Shown one piece after another: positions 19,822 through 28,361 of a DNA stretch of 64,000 nucleotides (the first letter of the stretch is position 1; every line of letters starts with the position of its first letter). Made by a program: the position numbers and the translations under genes. A model generated the notes under the pieces. The model did no database searches, was not told the DNA's origin, and saw only the letters and a list, made by a program, of their open reading frames with translations. The stretch comes from Nonomuraea sediminis (GTDB lineage: Bacteria; Actinomycetota; Actinomycetes; Streptosporangiales; Streptosporangiaceae), in contig NZ_JAHDTI010000020.1 of assembly GCF_018531495.1 (NCBI RefSeq), positions 116,179-180,178 of the forward strand, given 5' to 3'.

Positions 19822-20886
19822 TCAGCGCATGACGTGATCGAACAGGGACTCCCAGCGGTCCAGCACGAGCTCGAGACGGAAGGCCTCGGCCGTTTCCCGA
19901 GCGGCGGCGCCCAGGCGCCGCCGCTCCCGCATGGAGTCCATCAGCAGCGCCAGCTCCAGCGCGAAGGCGTCCACGTCGCCCGGCGGGATCAGCCGCGGAC
20001 CGACGGAGCGGATCCCGCCCGACACGTCGAAGGCCACCGCGGGCACCCCGTGCGCGGCCGCCTCGAGCAGCACGATGGGCAGCCCCTCGTGCTCGCTGCT
20101 GATCGCCAGCACCGCCGCGCTCAGGTACTCGGCCGGCATCTGGGTGGCGGGCACGCGGCCGCGGAAGACCACCCGGTCGTCGACCCCCTCGCGGAACGCG
20201 TGCCCGCGCAGCCGTTCCAGCTCGGGCCCGTCGCCGATCAGGTGCAGCTCCCACGGGCGGGGCGCGCCGGTCCTGGCGAAGGCGCTGATCAGCCGGTCGA
20301 ACCGCTTGACGCCGTGCAGCCGGCCGACGCCCAGGACCCGCGGCGTCGACAGCGGCGACACCTGCGCGGGCCAGCCGGCCAGCGGGTTCGGCAGCGCCCT
20401 GGTGTTGGGCAGCAGCGCCTGCTCGGCGAACTGCCAGGCGTCGTCGTCGCTGAGGAAGACGGCCTGCTCGAGCTCCAGGTAGTGCTTCTTGATCGAGCCG
20501 AGGTGCCAGCAGCCGCGGGCGTGCTCGTAGGAGCCGTGGTACTGCCCGATCGGGCGCAGCGACCCCGGCAGCACCGGTGCCAGCCTGGTCACCACGCCCG
20601 GCGAGGTCAGCACCGCGAAGCCGGGCTCCATCGGGCCGAGCAGCCTGGCCAGCCTCCGGTCGGCGAGGCGGCGGGCCACCCCGCCCTGCGAGCCCATCGG
20701 GGATCTGCTGATCACGTGGTGCCGGTAGCGCGGCTCGTCGACGTAGCGGAACGGGGTCGCCGCCCTGTGCAGCCCGACCACGTGCACGTCGTGCCCGCGA
20801 CCCGCCAGTCCCTGTGCCAGCGTGTGGGTGACCTGCTGGATGCCGCCGAGCGTGTCGGCGTCCATGCACGCGAAGACCACGCTCAT
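19822..20886 (-). CDS. GT4-family glycosyltransferase
   Basis: 354 residues, GT-B fold. GGIQQVTHTLAQGLAGRGH is the N-terminal acceptor domain start; RVLGVGRLHGVKRFD and the E-x7-E motif in SSEHEGLPIVLLEA are typical of family 4 retaining transferases, which use nucleotide sugars. The ATG at 20886 overlaps the stop of the upstream GT2/TagF gene by 4 nt (ATGA), so the two are coupled. The frame is open further upstream inside that gene, but only in its shadow. Donor and acceptor are not determinable; context indicates wall polymer synthesis. Confidence 0.88.
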   Translation of the reverse strand: MSVVFACMDADTLGGIQQVTHTLAQGLAGRGHDVHVVGLHRAATPFRYVDEPRYRHHVISRSPMGSQGGVARRLADRRLARLLGPMEPGFAVLTSPGVVTRLAPVLPGSLRPIGQYHGSYEHARGCWHLGSIKKHYLELEQAVFLSDDDAWQFAEQALLPNTRALPNPLAGWPAQVSPLSTPRVLGVGRLHGVKRFDRLISAFARTGAPRPWELHLIGDGPELERLRGHAFREGVDDRVVFRGRVPATQMPAEYLSAAVLAISSEHEGLPIVLLEAAAHGVPAVAFDVSGGIRSVGPRLIPPGDVDAFALELALLMDSMRERRRLGAAARETAEAFRLELVLDRWESLFDHVMR

Positions 20887-23555
20887 CGGGCACCCCACAG
20901 CAGTGAGCGGTCGGGGGCCGGCACGGCCACCGGCACGGTGAAGAAGTCCCGCACGATCCGCGCCGAGGCGTTGCCGCGCTCCTCGGCGCACCACAGCCGG
21001 CGGAAGGCGGCGTATCTGCCGGCGTGCCTTCGATGGACGGCCGGCAGGTCGCGCAGGCAGGCGACCAGGTCCTCGGTCGTGGTCAGGCACGGGCCCGGGG
21101 CGACGGAGGGCAGGTCGTGGTAGACGCCGCGCTCGCCGAGCCGGTAGTCGTCCCAGTCGTCGACGAAGAACAGCATCGGCTTGCCGGTGACCGCGTAGTC
21201 GCACATCACGGAGGAGTAGTCCGTCAGCAGCGCGTCCGACACCAGGATGAGATCGTTGATCTCGGGGTAGGCGCCCGCGGGGCGGACGAAGTGGCGGACC
21301 TGTTCCGGCACGCGGAAGCGCTCCACCGGGTGCGTGCGAAGGATCAGCACCCACTCGCCCGCCAGCTCCTCGGCCAGCAGGTCCAGATCTACCCGTACCG
21401 ATTTACCAGTATTTTTCGCCCCATCGCGGTATGTGGGGGCGTAGAGGAGGACCTTGTGGCCGGGCGGGATCTCCAGCCGCTCCCGGACGCCGTCGGGGAG
21501 GGCGCCCCTGATCAGCGCGTCGCACCGGGGCGTGCCGTACCGGATGACGGCGCCGGTGTGGCCCAGGTTGGGCACGAAGACGCGGGAGAACTCGGCGCTC
21601 GGCGAGACGAGCGCGTCCCAGCGGGCGACGGCGGCCCGCCACTGCTCGCGCGGCCGGTCGAAGTCCGCCCGCAGGTCCGGCGCGTCGAAGCCGATCGACT
21701 TGATGCCCTGCCCGTGCCAGGTCTGCAGGTAGCGGGTGCCGCGCGGCTTGGGGTAGTCCAGCGGGAAGCCGTGGCTGTCGACCCAGAACCCGGCCCTGGC
21801 CATCGTCCAGAGGTAGCGCCAGCTGCCGCGGCGCACCAGCGGGACGTCGCCGGGGAAGTTGGCGCGGTGCTTGGCCACCGACCAGACCACCTCGATGGGC
21901 AGGTCCTGGCGGCGCAGTTCCTCGTAGATGGCGCGCGGGCTGCCGGTGCAGCCCTTGCCGCAGTCGGACTCGAACAGCGCCAGGTCCTTGCGCCGCGGGA
22001 CCAGCTTGATCAGCAGCTTGTAGGCCCGCAGCTTCATCGCAGGCGTGCTGACCCTGCGCAGCACCGCGCGCCTGACCCGATGCGCCAGGCTCGGCGCGGC
22101 CTCGGGCGCGCGCACCCGCAGGAACGCCGCGTTGCCCTCGGGCGTGAACGTGCAGCCGGGTAGCTCGACCGGCTTCATGTTCGGGTCGACGAGCAGCCGG
22201 TCGGTGGTGGTGTGCCCGTCGGAGGGCCGGGTGAAGGCGATGCGCGGCTCGCCCTTGGCGTCGGGGGTGAAGGTGATCTCGCTGACGTACCCGCCGTCGC
22301 CGGACGGCTTCGGCTCGATCGGGATCCGCTGGTCGCCCAGCTCCAGGAACGCCTTCCACGCCAGCGGCAGCGCGCCGAACGGGTCGTAGGTGTGCACGAT
22401 CATCGTGACGCCGGTGCCGTCCGAGGTGATCTCGTTCACCTCGTGCCGCAGCCTGGCGGCGCTGAAGGGCAGCTCGGCCAGGCGCAGCGCGGTGATGTCC
22501 ATGGCGGGCTCCAGCGTGGTGCCCCAGTAGGTGCGCCCGTCCTGCTGCAGCGCGGCGCGCGGCGGGGCCTTGGAGCCCGACAGCGAGCGGGCCGCCACCA
22601 GCAGATCGTCGACGCGGTCCTCGATGATCAGCCGGCAGCACACACGCACCATCGGCTCGGCCCGGTCGTAGACCTCCTGCGGGATCTCCTTCAGGTAGGG
22701 CCTGACGACCGCGGCGAACTCCTTGGCCCACACCCGCTCGCGGCGCGGCAGCGGGTTGAGGTAGACGCGCAGGTCCTGGCGCAGGAAGCGGTCCTGGCGC
22801 GCGGGCACCAGGTCGGCCATGCCGTGGTCGGTGAGGATCTTGTCGCTCAGGCGGGCCGCCGCGACGCGGTGCCGTACGTTGTCCATCTGTTTGATGCTCA
22901 GCGAGATCGAGGAGTCGCCGGGGGCGCGGTGCCAGAGGTAGACCACCCATGGCACGATCGCGAAGCGGCGCGCGACCGCGTACAGCTCGGCGGCGAAGAC
23001 GTGGTCCTCGTAGTGCAGGTCCTCGGGGAAGCGCAGCACGTGCTCGCGCAGGAAGGCCACGTCGTAGAGCTTGTTGGTGCTGAAACCGTCCAGGAACAGC
23101 TCCGGCTCGAACCTGATCCCGTCCACGACCCGCCGCCGCGCGAACAGCGACGGGTAGTAGCGCTCCTGCCGCCCGCTGGGCTCGTACAGCCGCGAGATCT
23201 GCCCTGACACGAACTGCGCCCCGGTCCGCCTGATCTCCTCCACCAGGCTCTTGCAGGCGTGCCTGGGCAGCTCGTCGTCGCTGTCGAGGAACATGACGTA
23301 CGGCGAGACCGCCGCGTCGAGGCCGTCGTTGCGGGGCGCGCCGCACCCGCCGGAGTTGGACCTGCGCCGCAGGTACCGCACCCGGGGGTCGGAGCGCACC
23401 AGCTCGGCGGCCACGCGCGGGGTGTCGTCGGTGCTCGAGTCGTCGGCGATGACCACCTCGAGATCACGCAGCGACTGGTTCAGCACCGATCTCACGGCCC
23501 TGGGAAGGCGTTCGGCGTCGTTGTAGGTGATCACGACAACGGTGCAGTCCGGCAT
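20883..23555 (-). CDS. GT2 glycosyltransferase fused to CDP-glycerol glycerophosphotransferase
   Basis: About 890 residues. Residues 1-260 are a GT2 domain (VVVITYNDAERLP, ADDSSTDDTP, FLDSDDELP). A linker with beta strands follows; from about 510 there is a complete TagF-type domain: QTWHGQGIKSIG near residue 612 with the catalytic His, LLYAPTYRDG, RTHP near 738 and LLTDYSSVMCDY. Such enzymes polymerise or prime glycerol-phosphate (or other polyol-phosphate) chains from CDP-polyols. ATG 23555 has GGGGGAG 5 nt upstream. Compared with its relative at 5604 this one has an intact active site. It heads a two-gene unit with the GT4. Confidence 0.9.
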   Translation of the reverse strand: MPDCTVVVITYNDAERLPRAVRSVLNQSLRDLEVVIADDSSTDDTPRVAAELVRSDPRVRYLRRRSNSGGCGAPRNDGLDAAVSPYVMFLDSDDELPRHACKSLVEEIRRTGAQFVSGQISRLYEPSGRQERYYPSLFARRRVVDGIRFEPELFLDGFSTNKLYDVAFLREHVLRFPEDLHYEDHVFAAELYAVARRFAIVPWVVYLWHRAPGDSSISLSIKQMDNVRHRVAAARLSDKILTDHGMADLVPARQDRFLRQDLRVYLNPLPRRERVWAKEFAAVVRPYLKEIPQEVYDRAEPMVRVCCRLIIEDRVDDLLVAARSLSGSKAPPRAALQQDGRTYWGTTLEPAMDITALRLAELPFSAARLRHEVNEITSDGTGVTMIVHTYDPFGALPLAWKAFLELGDQRIPIEPKPSGDGGYVSEITFTPDAKGEPRIAFTRPSDGHTTTDRLLVDPNMKPVELPGCTFTPEGNAAFLRVRAPEAAPSLAHRVRRAVLRRVSTPAMKLRAYKLLIKLVPRRKDLALFESDCGKGCTGSPRAIYEELRRQDLPIEVVWSVAKHRANFPGDVPLVRRGSWRYLWTMARAGFWVDSHGFPLDYPKPRGTRYLQTWHGQGIKSIGFDAPDLRADFDRPREQWRAAVARWDALVSPSAEFSRVFVPNLGHTGAVIRYGTPRCDALIRGALPDGVRERLEIPPGHKVLLYAPTYRDGAKNTGKSVRVDLDLLAEELAGEWVLILRTHPVERFRVPEQVRHFVRPAGAYPEINDLILVSDALLTDYSSVMCDYAVTGKPMLFFVDDWDDYRLGERGVYHDLPSVAPGPCLTTTEDLVACLRDLPAVHRRHAGRYAAFRRLWCAEERGNASARIVRDFFTVPVAVPAPDRSLLWGAR

Positions 23556-23648
23556 GCCATCTCCCCCGAGAAGTCGAACCGACTTGGGTTGAGGCATTCC
23601 CCGTGGTTAGGGCGAAGTGTCCGGACTTGATGGTCTTTTTGCTGAAAA

Positions 23649-24347
23649 TCACCGCAGAATGCGACGAATCAACCACGCTACGAGAAGGACCATCGCAATC
23701 GCTCCGGCGATCGGCGCCAGCCGCTTCAGCAGCGGCGCACCCGCGATCTCCAGCAGGTCCAGCGCCTCCTCGTCGGGCGTGCGCGAGGTCCGCAGCGTAC
23801 CGGACGGCCGGGCGTCCTCGTCGGGTACCGCGGCCAGATGCCGCTCCTCGGCGCGTTCCTCCCGCTCCTCGGGTACGGCCTGCGGCTCGGGAGCCGGCTC
23901 GGTGAGCAGGTCGGCGAGGTTGGCCGCGAACCTGTCGATCAGCTTCGAGCCCACCTCGGCCATCACACCGCGGCCGAACTGCGCTGGTCTACCCGTGACG
24001 TTGAACTCCGTTTCGACCATGACCGCGGTCTCGGAGTCCGCGGCCGGCGTCAGCGTGGCCTTGACCGTGGCGGCGGCGGTGCCGGAGCCGCGGGCCTCCT
24101 TGCCCGACGCCTTGATCGTGAGCGTGTGGGCGTCCTTGTCGACGTCCTCGAAGGCGGCCGTACCCCGGTACGTCACCGTGATCGGACCCACCTTGACCTT
24201 CATCCTGCCGGTGAACTCTTCGCCCTCGAAGGTGTCGAGCGTGGCCCCCGGCAGGCACGGCGCCACCCTTTCGACATCGAGCAACACCGCCCAGGCCTGC
24301 TCGATCGGGACGGGAACCGTGAACTCGTGCTCGAACCGCATCGCCAT
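23649..24347 (-). CDS. coxG: CoxG-like SRPBCC protein with C-terminal membrane anchor
   Basis: 232 residues. The first 145 or so are a CoxG/SRPBCC domain (MRFEHEFTVPVPIEQAWAVL, CLPGATLDTFEGEEFTGRMK), a steroidogenic-acute-regulatory-like fold found beside CO-dehydrogenase-type genes. A charged low-complexity linker (about 150-195) leads to a single C-terminal membrane helix (IAGAIAMVLLVAWLIRR). In carboxydotrophs CoxG helps anchor the enzyme to the membrane. ATG 24347 has AAGGAG 7 nt upstream. It is the last gene of the cox run, separated from coxM by a hairpin. Confidence 0.85.
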   Translation of the reverse strand: MAMRFEHEFTVPVPIEQAWAVLLDVERVAPCLPGATLDTFEGEEFTGRMKVKVGPITVTYRGTAAFEDVDKDAHTLTIKASGKEARGSGTAAATVKATLTPAADSETAVMVETEFNVTGRPAQFGRGVMAEVGSKLIDRFAANLADLLTEPAPEPQAVPEEREERAEERHLAAVPDEDARPSGTLRTSRTPDEEALDLLEIAGAPLLKRLAPIAGAIAMVLLVAWLIRRILR

Positions 24348-24392
24348 CGATCCGCTCCTTCTCCCGCACTGATTGCGACACTACGTCGGCAC

Positions 24393-24418
24393 GGGGGCGC
24401 CCTGGAAGGGGCGCCCCC
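24393..24418 (-). terminator. Hairpin between coxM and coxG
   Basis: 9-bp perfect all-G/C stem (24393-24401 / 24410-24418), 8-nt loop, 8 bp after the coxM stop. There is no clear T-run, so it may attenuate or stabilise the upstream message rather than end it. Confidence 0.55.
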
Positions 24419-24426
24419 TGGGACCG

Positions 24427-25281
24427 TCAGGGAGCCCCGGCGGCGGTGCGGATCGCGCGATGCGTCAGCACCTTGGCCAGGTGCCTGCGGTAGTCGGGCT
24501 GCGCGTGCAGGTCGGACGGCGGCGAGGTGTCGGCGGCCGCCTCCTCGCACGCCTGCCGGAGCTGGTCACCCAGCTCCGCACCCTGCAGGGCCGTCTCCAC
24601 CGCGCGGGCGCGCACCGGGGCCGGGCCCATGTTGGTCAGCGCGATCCTGGCCTCCTGGATCGCGCCGTCGGAGCGCTTGACGGCGGCGGCCACCCCGACG
24701 ATGGCCCAAGCCTGCGCGGTTCTGTGGAACTTCTCGTAGTGGTATCCCCAGCCAGGGCCGAGCTTGGGGATCTTCACGCCGACCAGGACCTCGCCGGGCC
24801 GCAACGAGGTCTCCAGGTAGTCGACGAAGAAGTCGGCCGCGGGGATCTCCCGCTCGCCCTCCGCCGACCTGGCCACGAGCACCCCGTCCAGCGCCAGGAC
24901 CACCGCGGGCAGGTCGCCCGCCGGGTCCGCGTGGGCCAGGGAGCCGCCGAACGTGCCGCGGTGCCGTACGGCGGGGTCCGCGACCGTGGCGGCGGCCAGC
25001 GCCACCAGCGGGCAGCCGGCGTTGACCACGCCGGAGTGCAGCACCTCGTCGTGGGTGGTCATCGCCCCGATGAAGACGTGGTCGCCGCGGTCGTGCACGC
25101 CCGACAGCTCGGGCAGGCGGCCCACGTCGACCAGCGTCGAGGGATAGGCCAGGCGCAGGCGCAGCAGCGGCAGCAGCGACTGGCCGCCCGCCAGGACCTT
25201 GGCGTCCTCGTCGGCGGCCAGCGCCTGGCAGGCCTCGCCCAGCGAGCCGGGGCGCAGATAGTCGAACTGTGCGGGAATCAT
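24427..25281 (-). CDS. coxM: Molybdenum hydroxylase FAD subunit
   Basis: 284 residues, the medium subunit that passes electrons from the iron-sulfur subunit to FAD. FDYLRPGSLGEACQAL at the N-terminus, AGGQSLLPLLRLRLA and TFGGSLAHADPAGDLPA are the FAD-binding signatures of the CO dehydrogenase / xanthine dehydrogenase family; a CO-deh flavoprotein C-terminal domain follows from about residue 175. The ATG at 25281 overlaps the coxL stop by 4 nt (ATGA). Length is normal. Confidence 0.92.
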   Translation of the reverse strand: MIPAQFDYLRPGSLGEACQALAADEDAKVLAGGQSLLPLLRLRLAYPSTLVDVGRLPELSGVHDRGDHVFIGAMTTHDEVLHSGVVNAGCPLVALAAATVADPAVRHRGTFGGSLAHADPAGDLPAVVLALDGVLVARSAEGEREIPAADFFVDYLETSLRPGEVLVGVKIPKLGPGWGYHYEKFHRTAQAWAIVGVAAAVKRSDGAIQEARIALTNMGPAPVRARAVETALQGAELGDQLRQACEEAAADTSPPSDLHAQPDYRRHLAKVLTHRAIRTAAGAP

Positions 25282-27608
25282 TGGAGGGCCCTCCAGATCC
25301 TCTCGGGCGTGCAGGGCATCTGGATGTCGTGGATGCCGCGCGGCCGCAGGGCGTCCACGATGGCGTTCACGACGGCCGGGGTCGAGGCGATCGTGCCGGC
25401 CTCGCCGACGCCCTTGACGCCCAGCGGATTGCTGGTGGCGGGCGTCTCCGTCCTGTCGGTGGTGAAGGTCGGCAGGTCCGCCGCCGACGGCACCAGGTAG
25501 TCGGCCATCGTCGTGGTGAGCAGGTTGCCCTCGGCGTCGTAGACGGCCTCCTCGAACAGCGCCTGCGCGATGCCCTGGGCGATGCCGCCGTGCACCTGGC
25601 CCTCGACGATCAGCGGGTTGACCACCTTGCCGATGTCGTCGACCGCCACGTACGAGCGGATCTTCGCCATGCCCGTCTCGGTGTCCACCTCGATCGCGCA
25701 CAGGTGCGTCCCGTGCGGGAAGGAGTAGTTCTCCGGGTCGAACGTGGCGTCGGAGTCCAGCCGCGCCTCCGCCCCGTCGGGCAGGTCGTGCGCGGTGAAG
25801 GCCGCGTAGGCCAGCTCCTGGATGGTCTTCTGCGACTCGGTGCCCCGCACCTTGAACGCGCCCGCCTCGAACTCCAGGTCGTCCGGCGAGCACTCGAGCA
25901 TGTGCGCGGCCAGCTTGCGCGCCTTGTCCTTGACCTTCTCGCAGGCCTTGAGCACGGCGATGCCGCCGATCACCAGCGAGCGCGAGCCGTAGGTGTCCAT
26001 GCCCTTGTGCGCGATCGCCGTGTCGCCGTGCAGCACGGTCACGTCATCGAACGGCACGCCGAGCGCGTCGGCCGTGATCTGGCTCCAGGCCGTCACGTGG
26101 CCCTGCCCGTGCGGCGAGGTGCCGGTGATGACCTCGACCTTGCCGGTGGGCAGCATGCGCACCGAGCCGTGCTCCCAGCCGCCGGCGCCGTAGTTGGCCA
26201 TGCCCAGCCACCTGGACGGGGCCAGCCCGCACATCTCGGTGAAGGTGCTGACGCCGATGCCCAGCTGGACGGGGTCGCCCCTGTCACGCCTGTCGGCCTG
26301 CTCGGCCCGCAGCTTGTCGTAGCCGAACAGCGCCATCGCCCGGTCCGTGGCCGCCTCGTAGTTGCCCGAGTCGTAGGTGAGACCGGAGATCGTGGTGTAA
26401 GGGAACTCCTCGTGCTTGATCCAGTTGCGCCGCCTGACCTCGAGCGGGTCGAGCTTGAGCTCGGCGGCCAGCTCGTCCATGATCCGCTCGATGGCGAACG
26501 TGGCCTCCGGCCTGCCCGCGCCCCGGTAGGCGTCGGTCGGCATCTTCGTGGTGAACACGCCCGTGCAGGAGAACTCGTAGGCGTCCATTTTGTAGATCGC
26601 GTTGAACATCTGCGCGCCCAGCAGCGGCACGCCCGGCGTGACCAGCATCAGGTAGGCGCCCATGTCGGCCAGCAGCTCCACCTGCAGGCCGCGGACGCGC
26701 CCGTCGGCCTCGGCGGCCAGCCTGATGTGCTGGATCTGGTCGCGGCCGTGGTGCACGGTCAGGTTGCCCTCGGAGCGCGACTCCGTCCACTTGATCGGCC
26801 TGCCCAGCTTCCTGGTCAGCAGCAGGCAGAGCACTTCCTCCGCGGTGACCTGCAGCTTCGAGCCGAACCCGCCCCCGACGTCCGGAGCGATGACGCGGAT
26901 CTTGTGCTCGGGGATGCCGGTCACGACCGCCAGCATGACCCGCAGCACGTGCGGGATCTGCGTCGACGACCAGACCGTGAAGGAGTCGCCGTCGGTCGAG
27001 GCGAGGACCGCTCGCGGCTCCATCGCGGTCGGGATGAGACGCTGCTGGATGTAGGTCCTGTCCACGACGACCGGCGCGTCCCTGAAGGCGGCGTCGATGT
27101 CACCCGAGGTGATCTTGGCGGTGAACGCCTGGTTGCCCGCCTCGTGGACCTTCGGGCTGCTCTCGGTGAGCGCGTCGTTCATGTCCAGGACGGGCGGCAG
27201 CGGCTCGTAGTCGACCTCGATCGCCTCGAGCGCGTCCGCCGCGCGGTACCGGTCGGTGGCCACCACGCAGGCCACGGCCTCGCCGACGTAGCGCACCTCC
27301 GAGGTCGCCATCGGCAGGTGCTCGGGAATGACCACGTCCTCGCTGACGGGCCAGGCGCACGGCAGGCTGCCCTGCTCGCCGGCGAAATCCTGTCCGCTGA
27401 AGGCCGCCACCACGCCCGGCAGCTCGCGCGCGCCTGAGACGTCGACCCTGGTGATCCTGGCGTGCGCCATCGGGCTGCGCAGGAACATCACGTGCAGCAT
27501 CCCCGGCAGCTGCAGGTTGTCCGTCCACTGCGTACGCCCGGTCAGCAGCCTGGCGTCCTCCTTGCGTTTCCTGGCCCTGCCGACCTCGGGTCCGATGTCC
27601 GTGGTCAT
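25278..27608 (-). CDS. coxL: Molybdenum hydroxylase large subunit, form II CoxL-like
   Basis: 776 residues, binds the molybdopterin cofactor. RKEDARLLTGRTQWTDNLQL opens the protein; GGFGSKLQVTAEEV, PHGQGHVTAW and the C-terminal GVGEAG with active-site Glu are typical. The active-site loop reads AYRGAGR (near residue 360), the form II / BMS type, not the AYXCSFR of proven form I CO dehydrogenases. So oxidation of CO is not assured; the true substrate may be another carbonyl or heterocycle. The ATG at 27608 overlaps the coxS stop (ATGA); an upstream in-frame extension to 27683 is only coxS shadow. Confidence 0.92.
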   Translation of the reverse strand: MTTDIGPEVGRARKRKEDARLLTGRTQWTDNLQLPGMLHVMFLRSPMAHARITRVDVSGARELPGVVAAFSGQDFAGEQGSLPCAWPVSEDVVIPEHLPMATSEVRYVGEAVACVVATDRYRAADALEAIEVDYEPLPPVLDMNDALTESSPKVHEAGNQAFTAKITSGDIDAAFRDAPVVVDRTYIQQRLIPTAMEPRAVLASTDGDSFTVWSSTQIPHVLRVMLAVVTGIPEHKIRVIAPDVGGGFGSKLQVTAEEVLCLLLTRKLGRPIKWTESRSEGNLTVHHGRDQIQHIRLAAEADGRVRGLQVELLADMGAYLMLVTPGVPLLGAQMFNAIYKMDAYEFSCTGVFTTKMPTDAYRGAGRPEATFAIERIMDELAAELKLDPLEVRRRNWIKHEEFPYTTISGLTYDSGNYEAATDRAMALFGYDKLRAEQADRRDRGDPVQLGIGVSTFTEMCGLAPSRWLGMANYGAGGWEHGSVRMLPTGKVEVITGTSPHGQGHVTAWSQITADALGVPFDDVTVLHGDTAIAHKGMDTYGSRSLVIGGIAVLKACEKVKDKARKLAAHMLECSPDDLEFEAGAFKVRGTESQKTIQELAYAAFTAHDLPDGAEARLDSDATFDPENYSFPHGTHLCAIEVDTETGMAKIRSYVAVDDIGKVVNPLIVEGQVHGGIAQGIAQALFEEAVYDAEGNLLTTTMADYLVPSAADLPTFTTDRTETPATSNPLGVKGVGEAGTIASTPAVVNAIVDALRPRGIHDIQMPCTPERIWRALQ

Positions 27609-28087
27609 GAGGTCTTCACCGCCTGGCTCATTTCCTGCGCGCCCCGCCGCACCGCGCGGACGATGTTGCAGTATCCGGTGCACCTGCAGAGATTGCCCTC
27701 GAGCCCCTCCCTGATGGCTTCCTCGGACGGGTCGGGGTTCTCACGGAGCAGGTCGATCGAGGCCATGACCATGCCCGGCGTGCAGTAGCCGCACTGCAGG
27801 GCGTGTTCCTCGTGGAAAGCCTTCTGCATCGGGTGCATCGACCCGTTGACGCCCAGGCCTTCGATGGTGACGACGTCGCTGCCGTCAGCCTGTACGGCCA
27901 GCACCGAGCAGCTCTTGACGCTCTTGCCGTCGAGCATCACGGTGCAGGCGCCGCAGTTGCTGGTGTCGCAACCGACAGGAGTGCCGGTCTTACCCAGGCG
28001 CTCTCTCAGCAGGTGGACGAGGAGGAGCCGCGGCTCAACGTCCTCCTCGTACTTGACTCCGTCGACGGTGACGGCGATCCGGGGCAT
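27605..28087 (-). CDS. coxS: Molybdenum hydroxylase iron-sulfur subunit
   Basis: 160 residues with two [2Fe-2S] clusters. The N-terminal plant-ferredoxin type cluster uses GCDTSNCGAC (Cys 40, 45, 48) and Cys 60; the second uses CGYCTPG and CRCTGYC. First gene of the operon, ATG at 28087, with the order S-L-M-G; the common order for form II clusters also has the small subunit beside the large. No coxD/E/F maturation genes are seen beside it. Confidence 0.95.
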   Translation of the reverse strand: MPRIAVTVDGVKYEEDVEPRLLLVHLLRERLGKTGTPVGCDTSNCGACTVMLDGKSVKSCSVLAVQADGSDVVTIEGLGVNGSMHPMQKAFHEEHALQCGYCTPGMVMASIDLLRENPDPSEEAIREGLEGNLCRCTGYCNIVRAVRRGAQEMSQAVKTS

Positions 28088-28157
28088 ACGTCCTCCCTCA
28101 GAGCAGGGGAAATGCGGACAAGTGCCAAGCTACGCCGGTGTTTAGCCCGGTCAAGGG

Positions 28158-28361
28158 CTACTTACCCCGAATCACTCGCGCCACGATCGCGACCAGCCCC
28201 GAGAATCCCAACCCGACCACCACCAACGAGACCAGGACCAGCGGATCCGTGATCGAGCGCGTCACTATCAGGATGCCGAGCACGACGAAGAGAGTTCCGC
28301 TCAGCAACGCCATCCAGTCGGTGCGGTGGACCCGGCGCGGCCTGTCGAGATCACGCGCCAC
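28158..28361 (-). CDS. Small two-helix membrane protein
   Basis: 67 residues with two hydrophobic segments (WMALLSGTLFVVLGILIV and LVLVSLVVVGLGFSGLVAIV) and basic ends. Its GTG start (28361) overlaps the 3' end of the PspC/LiaF gene by 11 nt and has AGGTG upstream, so it is translationally coupled to that gene. No family recognised; probably an accessory part of the envelope-stress unit. Confidence 0.7.
   Translation of the reverse strand: MARDLDRPRRVHRTDWMALLSGTLFVVLGILIVTRSITDPLVLVSLVVVGLGFSGLVAIVARVIRGK

Noticed and set aside
23838..27437. Long plus-strand frames opposite the cox genes
   Set aside because: Arg/Asp/Val-rich shadows of a well-conserved operon on the other strand.
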